A stretch of DNA of 47,744 bases. Source: Nitrosopumilaceae archaeon (GTDB taxonomy: Archaea > Thermoproteota > Nitrososphaeria > Nitrososphaerales > Nitrosopumilaceae). The stretch lies in contig JAGWAX010000007.1 of NCBI GenBank assembly GCA_021296175.1, positions 1 to 47,744 of the forward strand, written 5' to 3'. The translations under genes and the position numbers were made by a program. Shown here piece after piece: positions 25,435 through 33,984 of the stretch; the stretch's first letter is position 1, and each line of letters opens with the position of its first letter. The notes beneath the pieces are model-generated. The model made no database searches and was not told the origin of the DNA. It saw only the letters and a list, made by a program, of their open reading frames with translations.

Positions 25435-27595
25435 TGCCGCCGCCGCCGGCGTCGCCGCCGCGACCGTTGCGGTCCTTGCCGCGGCCCCCGCCGTCCTTTT
25501 TCTTGCCAAAGCGAGTCCTCTTTTTCTGCCTTCCGCGGCCCCTGCCACCTTTTTCACCATTTCTTGACTCGAGCTCCCCCGTCAGTCTTTTTATTGTATC
25601 CCTGCATTTTATGGCCTGCTCAAAGTCAAGATCGTGCGAATACTGCTCCATCTTGGCCCCCAAGTCGGCAAGCTCCCTGTGTATGTCGTGTACGGACTTT
25701 GTCTTCGAGTCGTCAAACGCGCCCGAGTCCGCGGCGCCGGCGGGGATTGCCTTGGTTATGGTCCTCGGCACGAGCCCGTGCCGCGCGTTGTACTCGGACT
25801 GCCTCCTCCGGCGGCGCTCAGTCTCGTCCATGGCGGCCCTCATCGAGTCGGTCACGGCGTCCGCGTACATTATAACGGAACCGTTTGCGTTGCGCGCCGC
25901 CCTGCCAAACGTCTGTATGAGGCTCGTGGTGTTGCGCAAAAACCCCTCCTTGTCCGCGTCAAGTATGGCCACAAGCGAGACCTCGGGTATGTCCAGCCCC
26001 TCGCGCAGCAGGTTTATCCCGACAAGCACGTCAAACTCGCCCAGCCGCAGCTGCCGTATCAGCTCCGTGCGCTGCAGTCCCTCTATCTCAGAGTGCAGGT
26101 ACCGCACGCGCACGTCCCTGCGCGACAGGTACTCGGCCAGGTCCTCGGCCATCCTCTTTGTAAGCGTGGTCACAAGCACCCGCTCGCCGCGTCCGGCCCT
26201 GTCGCCTATCTCGGATATCAGGTCGTCCATCTGCCCCTGCGTGGGCCGCAGCTCGACGCGGGGGTCAAGCAGCCCCGTGGGCCGCACGAGCTGCTCGGCC
26301 ACCCCGGAGGAGACCTCGCGCTCGTATGCGGCGGGGGTGGCCGACACGAATATCGTCGGGTGCCGCATCACGTACTCCTCGAACTCTTCGAACTTTAGCG
26401 GCCTGTTGTCGTACGCGCTGTCCAGCCTGAACCCGTGCGTCACCAGCTCGCGCTTGCGCGAGTGGTCCCCCTTGTACATGCCGTGCAGCTGCGGCAGCGT
26501 CACGTGCGACTCGTCTATGACCAGCAGAAAATCCTTGTCAAAAAAGTCCATCAGGCAGAACGCCTGCTGGCCCGGCCTGCGGCCGTCAAAGTGCCTCGAA
26601 TAATTCTCTATGCCGGAGCAGTATCCGAGCTCCTCGATCATCTCGAGATCATACGTCGTGCGGGACTCCAGCCGCTGCCGCTCAAGCTCCGCAAGCTCAG
26701 GCAGCCTGCCGGCAAGCTCCGCCTTGATCGACTTGATTGCGCTTGCCCGCACGTCGCTTGCAATAAGGTAGTGCTTTGCCGGGAATATGCGGAGCTCCGG
26801 CAGATCCCGCACCACGTCACGCGACACCCTGTCAAGTATCGACACCCGCTCTATCTCGTCCCCGAACATGGATATGCGCACCAGGTCCTCGGAATACGCA
26901 GGCGTGATCTCAAGCGTGTCGCCGCGGACCCTAAAGTTTCCTGGCGCGACTTCCATGTCGTTGCGCTCGTATCGCGCGTCGACGAGCCTCTGGATCAGCG
27001 CGCCGCGCCCCAGCTGGTCGCCGCGGCGTATGCGCAGGGCCAGGTTGTCCCAGTCCCGGGGGTTTCCAAGGGAGTATATGCACGACACCGTGGCGACGAT
27101 TATGGTCGGCTCGCTGGAGAGCAGCATTGCAGTGGCCTCCAGGCGCATCTTCTCGATCTTTTCGTTCACCTGCGTGTCCTTTTCGATGTACGTGTCAGTC
27201 TGCGGTATGTAGCTCTCAGGCTGGTAGTAGTCGTAGTACGACACAAAGTAGCCCACGTTGTTGCGCGGAAAGAACTGCTTTAGCTCCGAGTACAGCTGGG
27301 CCGCGAGCGTCTTGTTGTGCGATATCACAAGCGTGTTCTTGCCGCATTTGGCAATCACGTTGGCCACGGTAAACGTCTTGCCGGAGCCCGTCACCCCGAG
27401 AAGTGTCTGCCTCTTGTTCTTCTGCACGCCGGATGCCAGCTCCGAGACGGCCCGCGGCTGGTCCCCGGTGGGCTCGAACGGAGAGTCCAGCTCGAATTCG
27501 GGGGCGTGGTCATACAGAGGGGAGAATGGCGTGCCTGTGGTGGTGGTGGTGGCCGCAGCCGACACGTCTGCTGCAACGGTTCTTGCGCGTCCCAT
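25406..27595 (-). CDS. uvrB: excinuclease ABC subunit B
   Basis: About 729 residues. UvrB is the helicase-like damage verifier. Motifs are Walker A LLGVTGSGKTFTVANVI, the beta-hairpin region YYDYYQPESYIPQTDTYIEK, the DEAD-equivalent LLVIDESHVTLPQ, motif V VLVGINLLREGLDIPEVSLV and motif VI QTFGRAARNANG. The C-terminal UVR motif (LGAKMEQYSHDLDFEQAIKC) that contacts UvrC is present, followed by a Gly/Arg/Lys-rich tail of about 55 residues that is not part of the family. ATG 27595 gives MGRARTV; GTG 27604 is an alternative. It overlaps or abuts the upstream flavin protein gene (stop at 27598), forming one operon with uvrA and uvrC. Confidence 0.96.
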   Translation of the reverse strand: MGRARTVAADVSAAATTTTTGTPFSPLYDHAPEFELDSPFEPTGDQPRAVSELASGVQKNKRQTLLGVTGSGKTFTVANVIAKCGKNTLVISHNKTLAAQLYSELKQFFPRNNVGYFVSYYDYYQPESYIPQTDTYIEKDTQVNEKIEKMRLEATAMLLSSEPTIIVATVSCIYSLGNPRDWDNLALRIRRGDQLGRGALIQRLVDARYERNDMEVAPGNFRVRGDTLEITPAYSEDLVRISMFGDEIERVSILDRVSRDVVRDLPELRIFPAKHYLIASDVRASAIKSIKAELAGRLPELAELERQRLESRTTYDLEMIEELGYCSGIENYSRHFDGRRPGQQAFCLMDFFDKDFLLVIDESHVTLPQLHGMYKGDHSRKRELVTHGFRLDSAYDNRPLKFEEFEEYVMRHPTIFVSATPAAYEREVSSGVAEQLVRPTGLLDPRVELRPTQGQMDDLISEIGDRAGRGERVLVTTLTKRMAEDLAEYLSRRDVRVRYLHSEIEGLQRTELIRQLRLGEFDVLVGINLLREGLDIPEVSLVAILDADKEGFLRNTTSLIQTFGRAARNANGSVIMYADAVTDSMRAAMDETERRRRRQSEYNARHGLVPRTITKAIPAGAADSGAFDDSKTKSVHDIHRELADLGAKMEQYSHDLDFEQAIKCRDTIKRLTGELESRNGEKGGRGRGRQKKRTRFGKKKDGGGRGKDRNGRGGDAGGGGNGRAKKGRP

Positions 27596-27597
27596 AG

Positions 27598-28227
27598 TCA
27601 CCACACCGGCTCGTCGACCATCCGGGGCCCGCCGTCCGTCACCTCAAACCCCATCACGCGGAGCGTCTCCGCGGCCGTCGGGGAGCCGCGCCCGAGTATC
27701 TGCTCGGCGAGCTCCTGGCGGCGCTCCCGGCTCATGTGCTGCCCTATCTTGTACTTGCCGTGCATGACCTCAGGTACGATCTTCAGGATGGCGACCGCGT
27801 CGACCACCCCCATGTCGGGCCTGACCGGCTCGTAACGGCCCTCAGGCTGGTACTTTTTCATGAGGCCGTTGAGCGCAAGCGCCTTCTCGACGCGGTCGGA
27901 GACGAGGCTGCACGCCCCCTTTACCACCACGCTGATGTACAGCGTGTCGGCAACCGACGCGTCGCGCGGATCCTCAAAGTAGGACGGCAGGAACTCCAGC
28001 TCCCTGTCGACTTCGAATCCGACCCTCGGGTTTCGGACGACGTTGTCCAGCTTTTCGCCGCGCGTGTGCGAGTGCATGTAGATGCACCCGCCAAGGTACG
28101 CAAAGTTCATCGGTATGACCTGCGGGTATCCGTCGCGGTCTATGCTTGCGATCCGCCCCGTGTGCTCGGAGTCGAGGAACTCCACCATCTTTTCCCGGGA
28201 TTTGATGCGTAGTATGCCAGCATGCTG
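27598..28227 (-). CDS. pyridoxamine 5'-phosphate oxidase-like flavin-binding protein
   Basis: 209 residues from ATG 28227. The split-barrel FMN/F420-binding fold is seen in EKMVEFLDSEHTGRIASIDR, DGYPQVIPMNFAYLGGCIYM, HSHTRGEKLDNVVRNPRVGF and the later VADTLYISVVVKGACSLV. It resembles the NimA-like branch of the PPOX clan; the substrate is unknown. The frame reaches 28275, but a minus-strand TATA-like box (GATTTATAGC, 28250-28259) lies about 27 bases before ATG 28227. It is the first gene of the uvrB-uvrA-uvrC run and its stop codon overlaps the uvrB start region. Whether it contributes to repair is open. Confidence 0.82.
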   Translation of the reverse strand, partial: QHAGILRIKSREKMVEFLDSEHTGRIASIDRDGYPQVIPMNFAYLGGCIYMHSHTRGEKLDNVVRNPRVGFEVDRELEFLPSYFEDPRDASVADTLYISVVVKGACSLVSDRVEKALALNGLMKKYQPEGRYEPVRPDMGVVDAVAILKIVPEVMHGKYKIGQHMSRERRQELAEQILGRGSPTAAETLRVMGFEVTDGGPRMVDEPVW

Positions 28228-28295
28228 CATGGGGGCGGTGCCCCGCATAGTGCTATAAATCAAATGTGCGGGCATGGACCGCTGATATCTGCTGC

Positions 28296-28394
28296 TGCGT
28301 ACACGCGTCAGTCACGCCGCTGCTGCTGCTGCTGCGTACACGCGTCAGTCACGCCGCTGCTGCTGCTGCTGCGTACACGCGTCAGTCACGCCGC
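28296..28394. repeat. 37-bp tandem repeat, two full copies and a partial third
   Basis: The unit TGCGTACACGCGTCAGTCAC plus CGCC and a CTG/CTGC run begins at 28296, 28333 and 28370, an exact period of 37. The third copy runs into the last codons and stop of the LLM oxidoreductase gene (TGA at 28386-28388 on the minus strand), so the duplicated unit includes a copy of that gene's end. Copies are contiguous with no spacers, so this is not a CRISPR array. Confidence 0.93.
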
Positions 28395-29489
28395 GGCGGC
28401 CTTTTCGCGCAGGACGGGCATCACGTGGCTGGCAAACTTGTCAATCGAGCCGAAGTAGTTCTTGCCCCAGAACCTGATGACAAAGTGGTTGACTCCCGCC
28501 TCCATGAACCTCTCAAACACCGGTATCACATCGTCGGGGGTTCCCACGGCGGTGGACGAGCGCGCGATCGGGTCCGGAATCTTTGTCGCGGCCTCCCTCA
28601 TCTTTACTATCCAGTCCTGGTTTGACATCGAGTATTCCGTAAAGTACTTTCTAAAGTCAAATCCCTCTATCTCCTTGAGTCCGTGCACCCGCAGTATCTC
28701 GGGCTTGAAGAGGCTCACCTTTACGGCCTCCTTCATGCGCGCCCACGACTCCTCAGAGTCGTCTGAAAAGTACACGTCTATGTCCAGCGCGTACTCAAAG
28801 TTGTCCTTTTCCTCCTGCGTCCGGCCGTTTGCATCCATTGACGCCCTGATCTGGCCCGCGTGATCCTCGAAGAGCTCCGGCGTGTACCCGATGGGAAGCC
28901 AGCCGTCGCCGAGCTTGCCTGTGAGGGCAAGCGTGCGCTTGCCGCCGGACGCCATGTACGTGGGCGGCCTGGGCTTCCTGATCGGCGGCGCCTGCAGGCA
29001 GGCCCCCTCCAGCTTGTAGTACTTGCCGTCATAGTCCACGGTGTTGTCCGGCGTCGAGCCATAGAGGGTGTGTACGACCTCTATCTGCTCCTCCCACTTT
29101 GAGACGGGTTTTTCAAACGGAATGCAGAACTCCTTGAGGTTCTGCGCCTCGCCGGCGCCTATGCCGAGTATGGCCCTGCCCTTTGAGACGCGATCAAGCG
29201 TGATTGCCGCAAGGGCGATGTTTGAGGGGTGCCTGCGGATGGCATCCGTTACGCACGTCCCAAGCTCCACGTTGTTGGTAACGGCCGCAATTGCGGAGAG
29301 CATGACCCATGGGTCGAGCACGATAGCGTTGGTCCACTGCGGGACGTTCGTGTGGTCCATGTAGAATATGGAGTCATAGCCGGTCCTGTCGGCAAGCGTG
29401 CAGGCAGTCAGGATCTGGTCCTCCGTATAGCCGGCGCGGGCGACATTCAGCCCGTTTTGAATCCCAAACTTTATCCCGGTCCTGCCCAT
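28386..29489 (-). CDS. F420-dependent LLM-family oxidoreductase
   Basis: 367 residues. The luciferase-like TIM barrel is clear: IKFGIQNGLNVARAGYTEDQ, TGYDSIFYMDHT, LDPWVMLSAIAAVTNNVELG, LDRVSKGRAILGIGAGE (the F420/FMN phosphate loop) and KPRPPTYMASGGKRTLALTG. Relatives include methylene-tetrahydromethanopterin reductase and F420-glucose-6-phosphate dehydrogenase; the actual substrate cannot be told. ATG 29489 (MGRTGIKFG) is 27 bases after a minus-strand TATA-like box (TTTTTTATTC, 29511-29520), so the longer frame to 29555 is rejected. Thaumarchaea make F420, which fits. Confidence 0.88.
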   Translation of the reverse strand: MGRTGIKFGIQNGLNVARAGYTEDQILTACTLADRTGYDSIFYMDHTNVPQWTNAIVLDPWVMLSAIAAVTNNVELGTCVTDAIRRHPSNIALAAITLDRVSKGRAILGIGAGEAQNLKEFCIPFEKPVSKWEEQIEVVHTLYGSTPDNTVDYDGKYYKLEGACLQAPPIRKPRPPTYMASGGKRTLALTGKLGDGWLPIGYTPELFEDHAGQIRASMDANGRTQEEKDNFEYALDIDVYFSDDSEESWARMKEAVKVSLFKPEILRVHGLKEIEGFDFRKYFTEYSMSNQDWIVKMREAATKIPDPIARSSTAVGTPDDVIPVFERFMEAGVNHFVIRFWGKNYFGSIDKFASHVMPVLREKAAAA

Positions 29490-29745
29490 CCATGAAAACT
29501 CCCGTATGAGAATAAAAAAGTGTATCGATAGATATAAGGGCGCGGCGCCGCTCACGGGCGGCTTGGGGCGTACGCATGGCAGCGGCCCCGGCGCCGCACG
29601 GCGCGTTAGATGCTACTACTACTTGGCTGCCTGCTCGAGCCGCTCCCGCATGCGCGGTGCCGCCGCCCGCCTGCCGCGAGAAGCCCAAGCAGAAGAAGCG
29701 GCGCCGTCCCCGCAGTCGGCAGAAAAGATCAGAAAAGACAGGCGC

Positions 29746-30690
29746 TCACAGGTTGCCGGACTTTATGTCCTCTAGGCACTTTACGACATCCCCCTTTGAT
29801 ATCGGTATGGGGTTGGGATCCAGGTGTCCGCGGTCGGTCATGACCACGTCGGCGGCCTCTGACACGTCTGCCTTTAGCTCGAGCCTGTCAAAGCCGAGCT
29901 TTTCCATCGCCTCCTTGAACCTATCATAGAATACCGACTTGTTGTGCTTGTGCGCCACCGTGGTGCACGACGACAGCGAGTATCCGTGGGGCACGCCCTC
30001 GTTTGAGAACACGTAGGAGAGCGCGTGTCCGAGCGTAGTAGAGCAGTTGCCAAATCCCATGCCGGAGAGCATTGAACCGTAGGGATAGTCCTCCGGCCTG
30101 TCCTCCATGATGGCCGCATACAGAATGTCAAACGCCTGCTTGCACAGCGTCCTTGTCATGTCGTTTCCAATCTTGCTGTCGTACCCCTCCGTGGCCTGCG
30201 CGCACGCGTCGCACACAGAGTTCTTGATCACCTGCTCCGGCGTGCCGTCCATAAAGTACGAGTCGACCACCGCCATGTCGGCAAGGAACCTGTCCTCCCG
30301 GAGCAGCTTCTTCTTGCCCTCGAACTTTAGCACGCAGTAGGTGGTCATCTCGGCGCCGGTTCCAAAGGTGGTCGGTATCAGTATCTTCTCCTTTTTCATC
30401 TCGGGGGCCGCGTACTTTACCACGTCCATCGAGCTCCCGCCGCCGAGCCCTATCAGAACGGAGGGATCCCGGTCCTTGAACTGCGATATCACGGCATTGA
30501 CGTCATCAATTGACGGCTCCGGCGTCACCTTGTCGTACAGCATAAAGTCCTTTATCCCCATCTTGGCGGTCCACTTGTCGGACAGCTCCGGTGGGACCGT
30601 GGTGACTATGAGCGCGTTTCTGGGGTACTCGGTCTGGGACAGGGCGTCCTTGCCAAAGTTGATGATCTTTGGGATGCGTACGGTGTGCAT
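29746..30690 (-). CDS. iron-containing alcohol dehydrogenase (candidate semialdehyde reductase)
   Basis: 314 residues, shorter than the usual 380 of group III iron alcohol dehydrogenases. VLIGLGGGSSMDVVKYAA binds NAD(P), and IPTTFGTGAEMTTYCVL follows. The metal-site histidines are in TLGHALSYVFSNEGVPHGYS, with the preceding DACAQATEGYD. In Nitrosopumilus a member of this family has been assigned to succinic or malonic semialdehyde reduction in the 3-hydroxypropionate/4-hydroxybutyrate cycle. From memory of that work and the thaumarchaeal context, this is the likely role. The TATA-like box at 30710-30719 (minus strand) is about 27 bases before ATG 30690. Confidence 0.85.
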   Translation of the reverse strand: MHTVRIPKIINFGKDALSQTEYPRNALIVTTVPPELSDKWTAKMGIKDFMLYDKVTPEPSIDDVNAVISQFKDRDPSVLIGLGGGSSMDVVKYAAPEMKKEKILIPTTFGTGAEMTTYCVLKFEGKKKLLREDRFLADMAVVDSYFMDGTPEQVIKNSVCDACAQATEGYDSKIGNDMTRTLCKQAFDILYAAIMEDRPEDYPYGSMLSGMGFGNCSTTLGHALSYVFSNEGVPHGYSLSSCTTVAHKHNKSVFYDRFKEAMEKLGFDRLELKADVSEAADVVMTDRGHLDPNPIPISKGDVVKCLEDIKSGNL

Positions 30691-30720
30691 AAATGGCCGA
30701 GATGTGGTTCATTATTATAT
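30687..30720. promoter_or_regulatory. overlapping divergent promoters
   Basis: GATATAATAATG on the minus strand (about 30709-30720) serves the iron alcohol dehydrogenase (ATG 30690). GCATAAATGG on the plus strand (30687-30696) lies about 27 bases before TTG 30722 of the glycerate kinase. The two transcripts would start within each other's promoter, so they may exclude each other (inference). Confidence 0.45.
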
Positions 30721-30721
30721 C

Positions 30722-32179
30722 TTGCAGTCTGGAGGCGACAACCACAATGGCAGCGCCGGTGACGCAACCACCGCCATAACCATATCGGGCAGGGAGGAGA
30801 TAATCGCAGAAAGTGACAGGCGGAGGGACTGCATCTCCATTGTGGAGGCGGGGCTGGCCGCGGCGGACCCGGCCATGTTCATACCGAGGTACGTAAGGGA
30901 GGACAGGATATGCACTCCTGACCCGGGAGTGACCGTGCGCCTGGACGACTACAACGGCGTATACACGGTGGCGTTTGGCAAGGCGGCGGACTCTATGACC
31001 AGGGCCGCAAACGGCATACTGCAAGACAGGCTGTCCGGCGGCGTCATAACCATTCCAAGGGGGTCTAGGTCCGCCATAAGGGGCAGAAAGTTCCGCATAT
31101 TCAACGCCGGCCACCCGGTGCCGGACAAGGCGAGCGTCAGGGCCGCCAAGGAGTCTATCAAGTTTCTGCGCGCAAGGAGGAGCGGCGACCTCGTGATATT
31201 TTTGATATCTGGAGGGGGATCGTCGCTGCTTGCGCTGCCCGACGGAATCACGCTGGGCCAAAAGGTGCACATGACAAATCTGCTGCTCAAGTGCGGCGCG
31301 CCGATACGTGAGATCAACACTGTGAGAAGCGCCCTCTCCGGCGTAAAGGGGGGGAGGCTGGCCGGGCACCTCAGATGCGACGCAGTGAGCCTGATAATGT
31401 CCGATGTCGAGGGCGACGACGTTGCAAGCATAGCGTCAGGCCCCACGTATCTGGGAGAGGCCGCAGACGGCAAGGACGGCAGGTACGGAGCGGCGCTCGA
31501 CGTCATCGCGAGATACGGACTGTCAAAAAAGGCGGACAAGGCAGTCGTCGACTGCCTCTTCAAAAAGGCCCAGGCGCAACGCGACGGCCCTTCAGAGTCC
31601 GCCGGTTCCGGCGCAGGCCGCATGATGGGAAACTATGTGATTGCAAGAAATGCGGACTGCCTGGAGGCGATGGTCGCGGCCGCCAAAAGACTCGGGTACG
31701 GGCCGTCCGATTCCACGCCGCTCCAGGTATTTGGCGACATCAAAGAGGCTGCAGACGCAGTTTATGGCGAGATACCACCTGACGGGCGCAGGTGCGTCAT
31801 ATTCGGGGGGGAGTCCACGATCAAGGTGCTCGGGCGCGGCGTCGGCGGCAGGAACCAGGAGATGGTGCTCAGGCTCCTCAAAAAGAGCCAGAGGATGCGG
31901 GGCGCCGCAGCACAGGGCAGGAAGAGGAGAAGGGACAGGCTGGTAATCGCGTCGGCAGGCACGGACGGAATCGACGGCAACTCCATAAACGCCGGGGCCA
32001 TTGCAGAAAACGAGATTGTAGACATCAGGCTGGTAAATGACGCAATAAGGAACAGCGACTCGGGGGGGTTCTTTGAGCGGCGCAAAAGAAGCGAGAGCGG
32101 CGGGGCCATGCCACCGTCGCTCATCAGGACGGGGCCCACGCACACAAACCTGATGGACGTAGGGGTCGTACTGACTTGA
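30722..32179 (+). CDS. glycerate 2-kinase (MOFRL family)
   Basis: 485 residues from TTG 30722. It phosphorylates D-glycerate to 2-phosphoglycerate in central metabolism. Family segments are VAFGKAADSMTRAANG, NAGHPVPDKASVRAAK, DLVIFLISGGGSSLLALPDG, REINTVRSALSGVKGGRLAG, SLIMSDVEGDDVASIASGPT, IFGGESTIKVLGRGVGGRNQ and the end GPTHTNLMDVGVVL, characteristic of the GckA/MOFRL type. The open frame continues upstream to 30341, opposite the iron alcohol dehydrogenase gene, and must be a shadow there. No ATG or GTG is near the domain start; TTG 30722 is set by the TATA-like box at 30687-30696. A downstream start is possible. Confidence 0.88.
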   Translation: MQSGGDNHNGSAGDATTAITISGREEIIAESDRRRDCISIVEAGLAAADPAMFIPRYVREDRICTPDPGVTVRLDDYNGVYTVAFGKAADSMTRAANGILQDRLSGGVITIPRGSRSAIRGRKFRIFNAGHPVPDKASVRAAKESIKFLRARRSGDLVIFLISGGGSSLLALPDGITLGQKVHMTNLLLKCGAPIREINTVRSALSGVKGGRLAGHLRCDAVSLIMSDVEGDDVASIASGPTYLGEAADGKDGRYGAALDVIARYGLSKKADKAVVDCLFKKAQAQRDGPSESAGSGAGRMMGNYVIARNADCLEAMVAAAKRLGYGPSDSTPLQVFGDIKEAADAVYGEIPPDGRRCVIFGGESTIKVLGRGVGGRNQEMVLRLLKKSQRMRGAAAQGRKRRRDRLVIASAGTDGIDGNSINAGAIAENEIVDIRLVNDAIRNSDSGGFFERRKRSESGGAMPPSLIRTGPTHTNLMDVGVVLT

Positions 32180-32317
32180 GGTGCGGTAACTAGAATCCGT
32201 CCGGGTCTGCGGGCCTGTACTGATCTGAGTTTAAAAAACTGGCAATTGTGCGAAGGCTATTCTGATCCGGACGGCGCGACGCGCCCTGTTTTAATACGAT
32301 AAAGCCGTATTACAGAT

Positions 32318-32671
32318 ATGATTGAAAAGGAGTTCAATCCGGACGTGCTGTACGGCAAAATAGTCCACTATTACATGGACAGGAGAGGATACGACAAGGT
32401 AAAGGCAAACACCATAGCACAGCGCGTAGTCCAGAGAGAGGCGCAAAGGCGCATATGCACGACAGAGGGATGCGGCCACTTTTCGCACGACCATCTTCGA
32501 AACACTGGAATATGCCTGTCAGACGGCTGCGCGTGCAGCAAGTTTACGAATAGGCGCGGAATGCGAGCAGGATTCACGAGGGACGAGGGGAAAAAGGCGA
32601 GTACTTCGGATGTTACAATGGCAGCAGCGACGGTGGCGGCGGCAATGCCAGATGGCGGCAGCACCAGATAG
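32318..32671 (+). CDS. small Cys/His-rich protein of unknown function
   Basis: 117 residues. A helical N-terminal half (NPDVLYGKIVHYYMDRRGYD, then IAQRVVQREAQRR) is followed by CTTEGCGHFSHDHLRNTGIC and CLSDGCACSKF, giving two C-x3/4-C pairs and three histidines that look like a metal site, probably zinc. The last 35 residues are low complexity. ATG 32318 lies about 27 bases after TTTTAATACG (32289-32298). No known family is recognised; the Cys pattern with conserved spacing suggests a nucleic-acid- or protein-binding zinc module found in this lineage. Confidence 0.72.
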   Translation: MIEKEFNPDVLYGKIVHYYMDRRGYDKVKANTIAQRVVQREAQRRICTTEGCGHFSHDHLRNTGICLSDGCACSKFTNRRGMRAGFTRDEGKKASTSDVTMAAATVAAAMPDGGSTR

Positions 32672-32800
32672 ACAAGGGCAGCTGGTACACGATACCGCGC
32701 TACAAAGTAAAAAGTGACGCGAACAGTCATGCATGACGCAAGGCAGAAGACAGGCAGCAAGCGCAGCTTCGACGCTGCGACCAATCCACCGTACACCGGT

Positions 32801-32852
32801 GGCGGCAGCGTGGGCGGCGGCAAGCGTGGGCGGCAGCGTGGGCGGCGGCAAG
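32801..32852. repeat. 24-bp GC-rich direct repeat
   Basis: GGCGGCAGCGTGGGCGGCGG followed by CAAG occurs at 32801-32824 and again at 32829-32852, separated by CGTG. It lies just beyond the 3' end of the MBL-fold gene, between two convergent genes, in a stretch otherwise empty of features. Confidence 0.85.
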
Positions 32853-32862
32853 GGCAGGGGCG

Positions 32863-33864
32863 TCAGTGCGGCGGACCGCCGGCCCCGGCGGCGGTCAGTG
32901 GCACGGCATTGATTCCAAGCTTTTGCAGGTCCCGCGCAAACTCCTCTTCAAATCCGTGCGTCGTATACACCGTCTCTGCCCCCGACTGCCGCACCATCCG
33001 AAGCAGTTCGGAATAGTCGCAGTGGTCGCTCATCGGTATGGAGTAGTCGGCCCTCCTGCCAAACGCAAACCGCGGGGACTTTGCCCACCCGCTAAACCCG
33101 ATCGTAACGGCCCCGTATTTTGACTTTAGATCCCGGATGAACCGAGACTTTTCGGAGAGCATCGGCGATATCATCAGCCACGGCCTTCTCTCAAGCAGGC
33201 CCTTGGACTCGGCCTCCGCATGTCCGATGCCGCCTGCAAGGCTTACGCCGAGCCGCCCATGCAGCGAGTTCATCTCAAGCACGGAGTCGTGAAAGTAAAG
33301 CGGCATCCAGTGCCCGAACAGGTGGGTCAGGGTCTGGGCCTTGCCAAGCTGGTATCCCATCAATACGACTGGGACGCTCCGCTCGTACATCTCGGATATA
33401 AGGCGGTTTACGCGCTCCGTTACGTTTTGGATGGAGGGAAACTCGAACTCCGGCAGCCCGAACGTGCACTCCGTAATCAGCGTCTTGCAGCGGGGCACCT
33501 TGGCCCCCCTCAGAAACCCCCTGTCGCGGGTGCAGACGTCGCCGGTATAGAACGTCTCGCCAAACAGAAGCCCCTTTGATCCCAGGATGTGGCCGCTGTC
33601 GACCATCTCAAAGCCGTCCGCATGCTCGGAATGATCGTCCAGCCTGAATCCGCGTATGGCGGCTATCGCGTGCGTCTGCCGGGATGCCAGCAGTGTGCAG
33701 CGGTCGCCACCGCGCCCGTTTCGGGCCGCCGGCAGGTGGTCGGTGTGCGCATGCGACACAAAGTTCACCGCCCCGGGAACGGGCGCCTTTGGGTCGAGCC
33801 AGACCTCCTGCGATCCGTTACGGCACACGATGCCGTTTGCAGTCATTTGTATGCGCGGCGGCAT
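32863..33864 (-). CDS. metallo-beta-lactamase-fold nuclease (SNM1/RNA-processing type)
   Basis: 333 residues from ATG 33864. The zinc site motifs of the MBL nuclease superfamily are present: FVSHAHTDHLPAA (HxHxDH), MVDSGHILGSKGLLF, TFYTGDVCTRDRGFL and the later SIPMSDHCDYSELLRM and VYTTHGFEEEFARDL, typical of the beta-CASP branch (SNM1 and 3'-end processing exonucleases). It likely hydrolyses RNA or DNA with two zinc ions. The frame is open to 34293 opposite folD; the TATA-like box GTTAAAATC (minus strand, 33886-33894) fixes the start at 33864, with ATG 33846 as an alternative. It is divergent from folD. Confidence 0.85.
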   Translation of the reverse strand: MPPRIQMTANGIVCRNGSQEVWLDPKAPVPGAVNFVSHAHTDHLPAARNGRGGDRCTLLASRQTHAIAAIRGFRLDDHSEHADGFEMVDSGHILGSKGLLFGETFYTGDVCTRDRGFLRGAKVPRCKTLITECTFGLPEFEFPSIQNVTERVNRLISEMYERSVPVVLMGYQLGKAQTLTHLFGHWMPLYFHDSVLEMNSLHGRLGVSLAGGIGHAEAESKGLLERRPWLMISPMLSEKSRFIRDLKSKYGAVTIGFSGWAKSPRFAFGRRADYSIPMSDHCDYSELLRMVRQSGAETVYTTHGFEEEFARDLQKLGINAVPLTAAGAGGPPH

Positions 33865-33984
33865 GGCGGGGGTGCAGGGGCCTCTGATTTTAACATGAGG
33901 ATGGGCGGGCGGGCGGCGCCAGACCTGTGCGGCGCGCCGCTGCCATGCATGGGGTTTAATACCCTCGCGGGCGCGCACCACCGC

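Noticed and set aside
24673-25875. 400-codon plus-strand frame
   Set aside because: Antisense to uvrA and uvrB; basic, Pro/Arg-rich and without domain pattern.
28296-28394. CRISPR array
   Set aside because: The copies are contiguous with no variable spacers and include part of a coding gene.
30341-30721. N-terminal extension of the glycerate kinase frame
   Set aside because: It runs opposite the iron alcohol dehydrogenase gene and lacks similarity to the family; the start was placed at TTG 30722.
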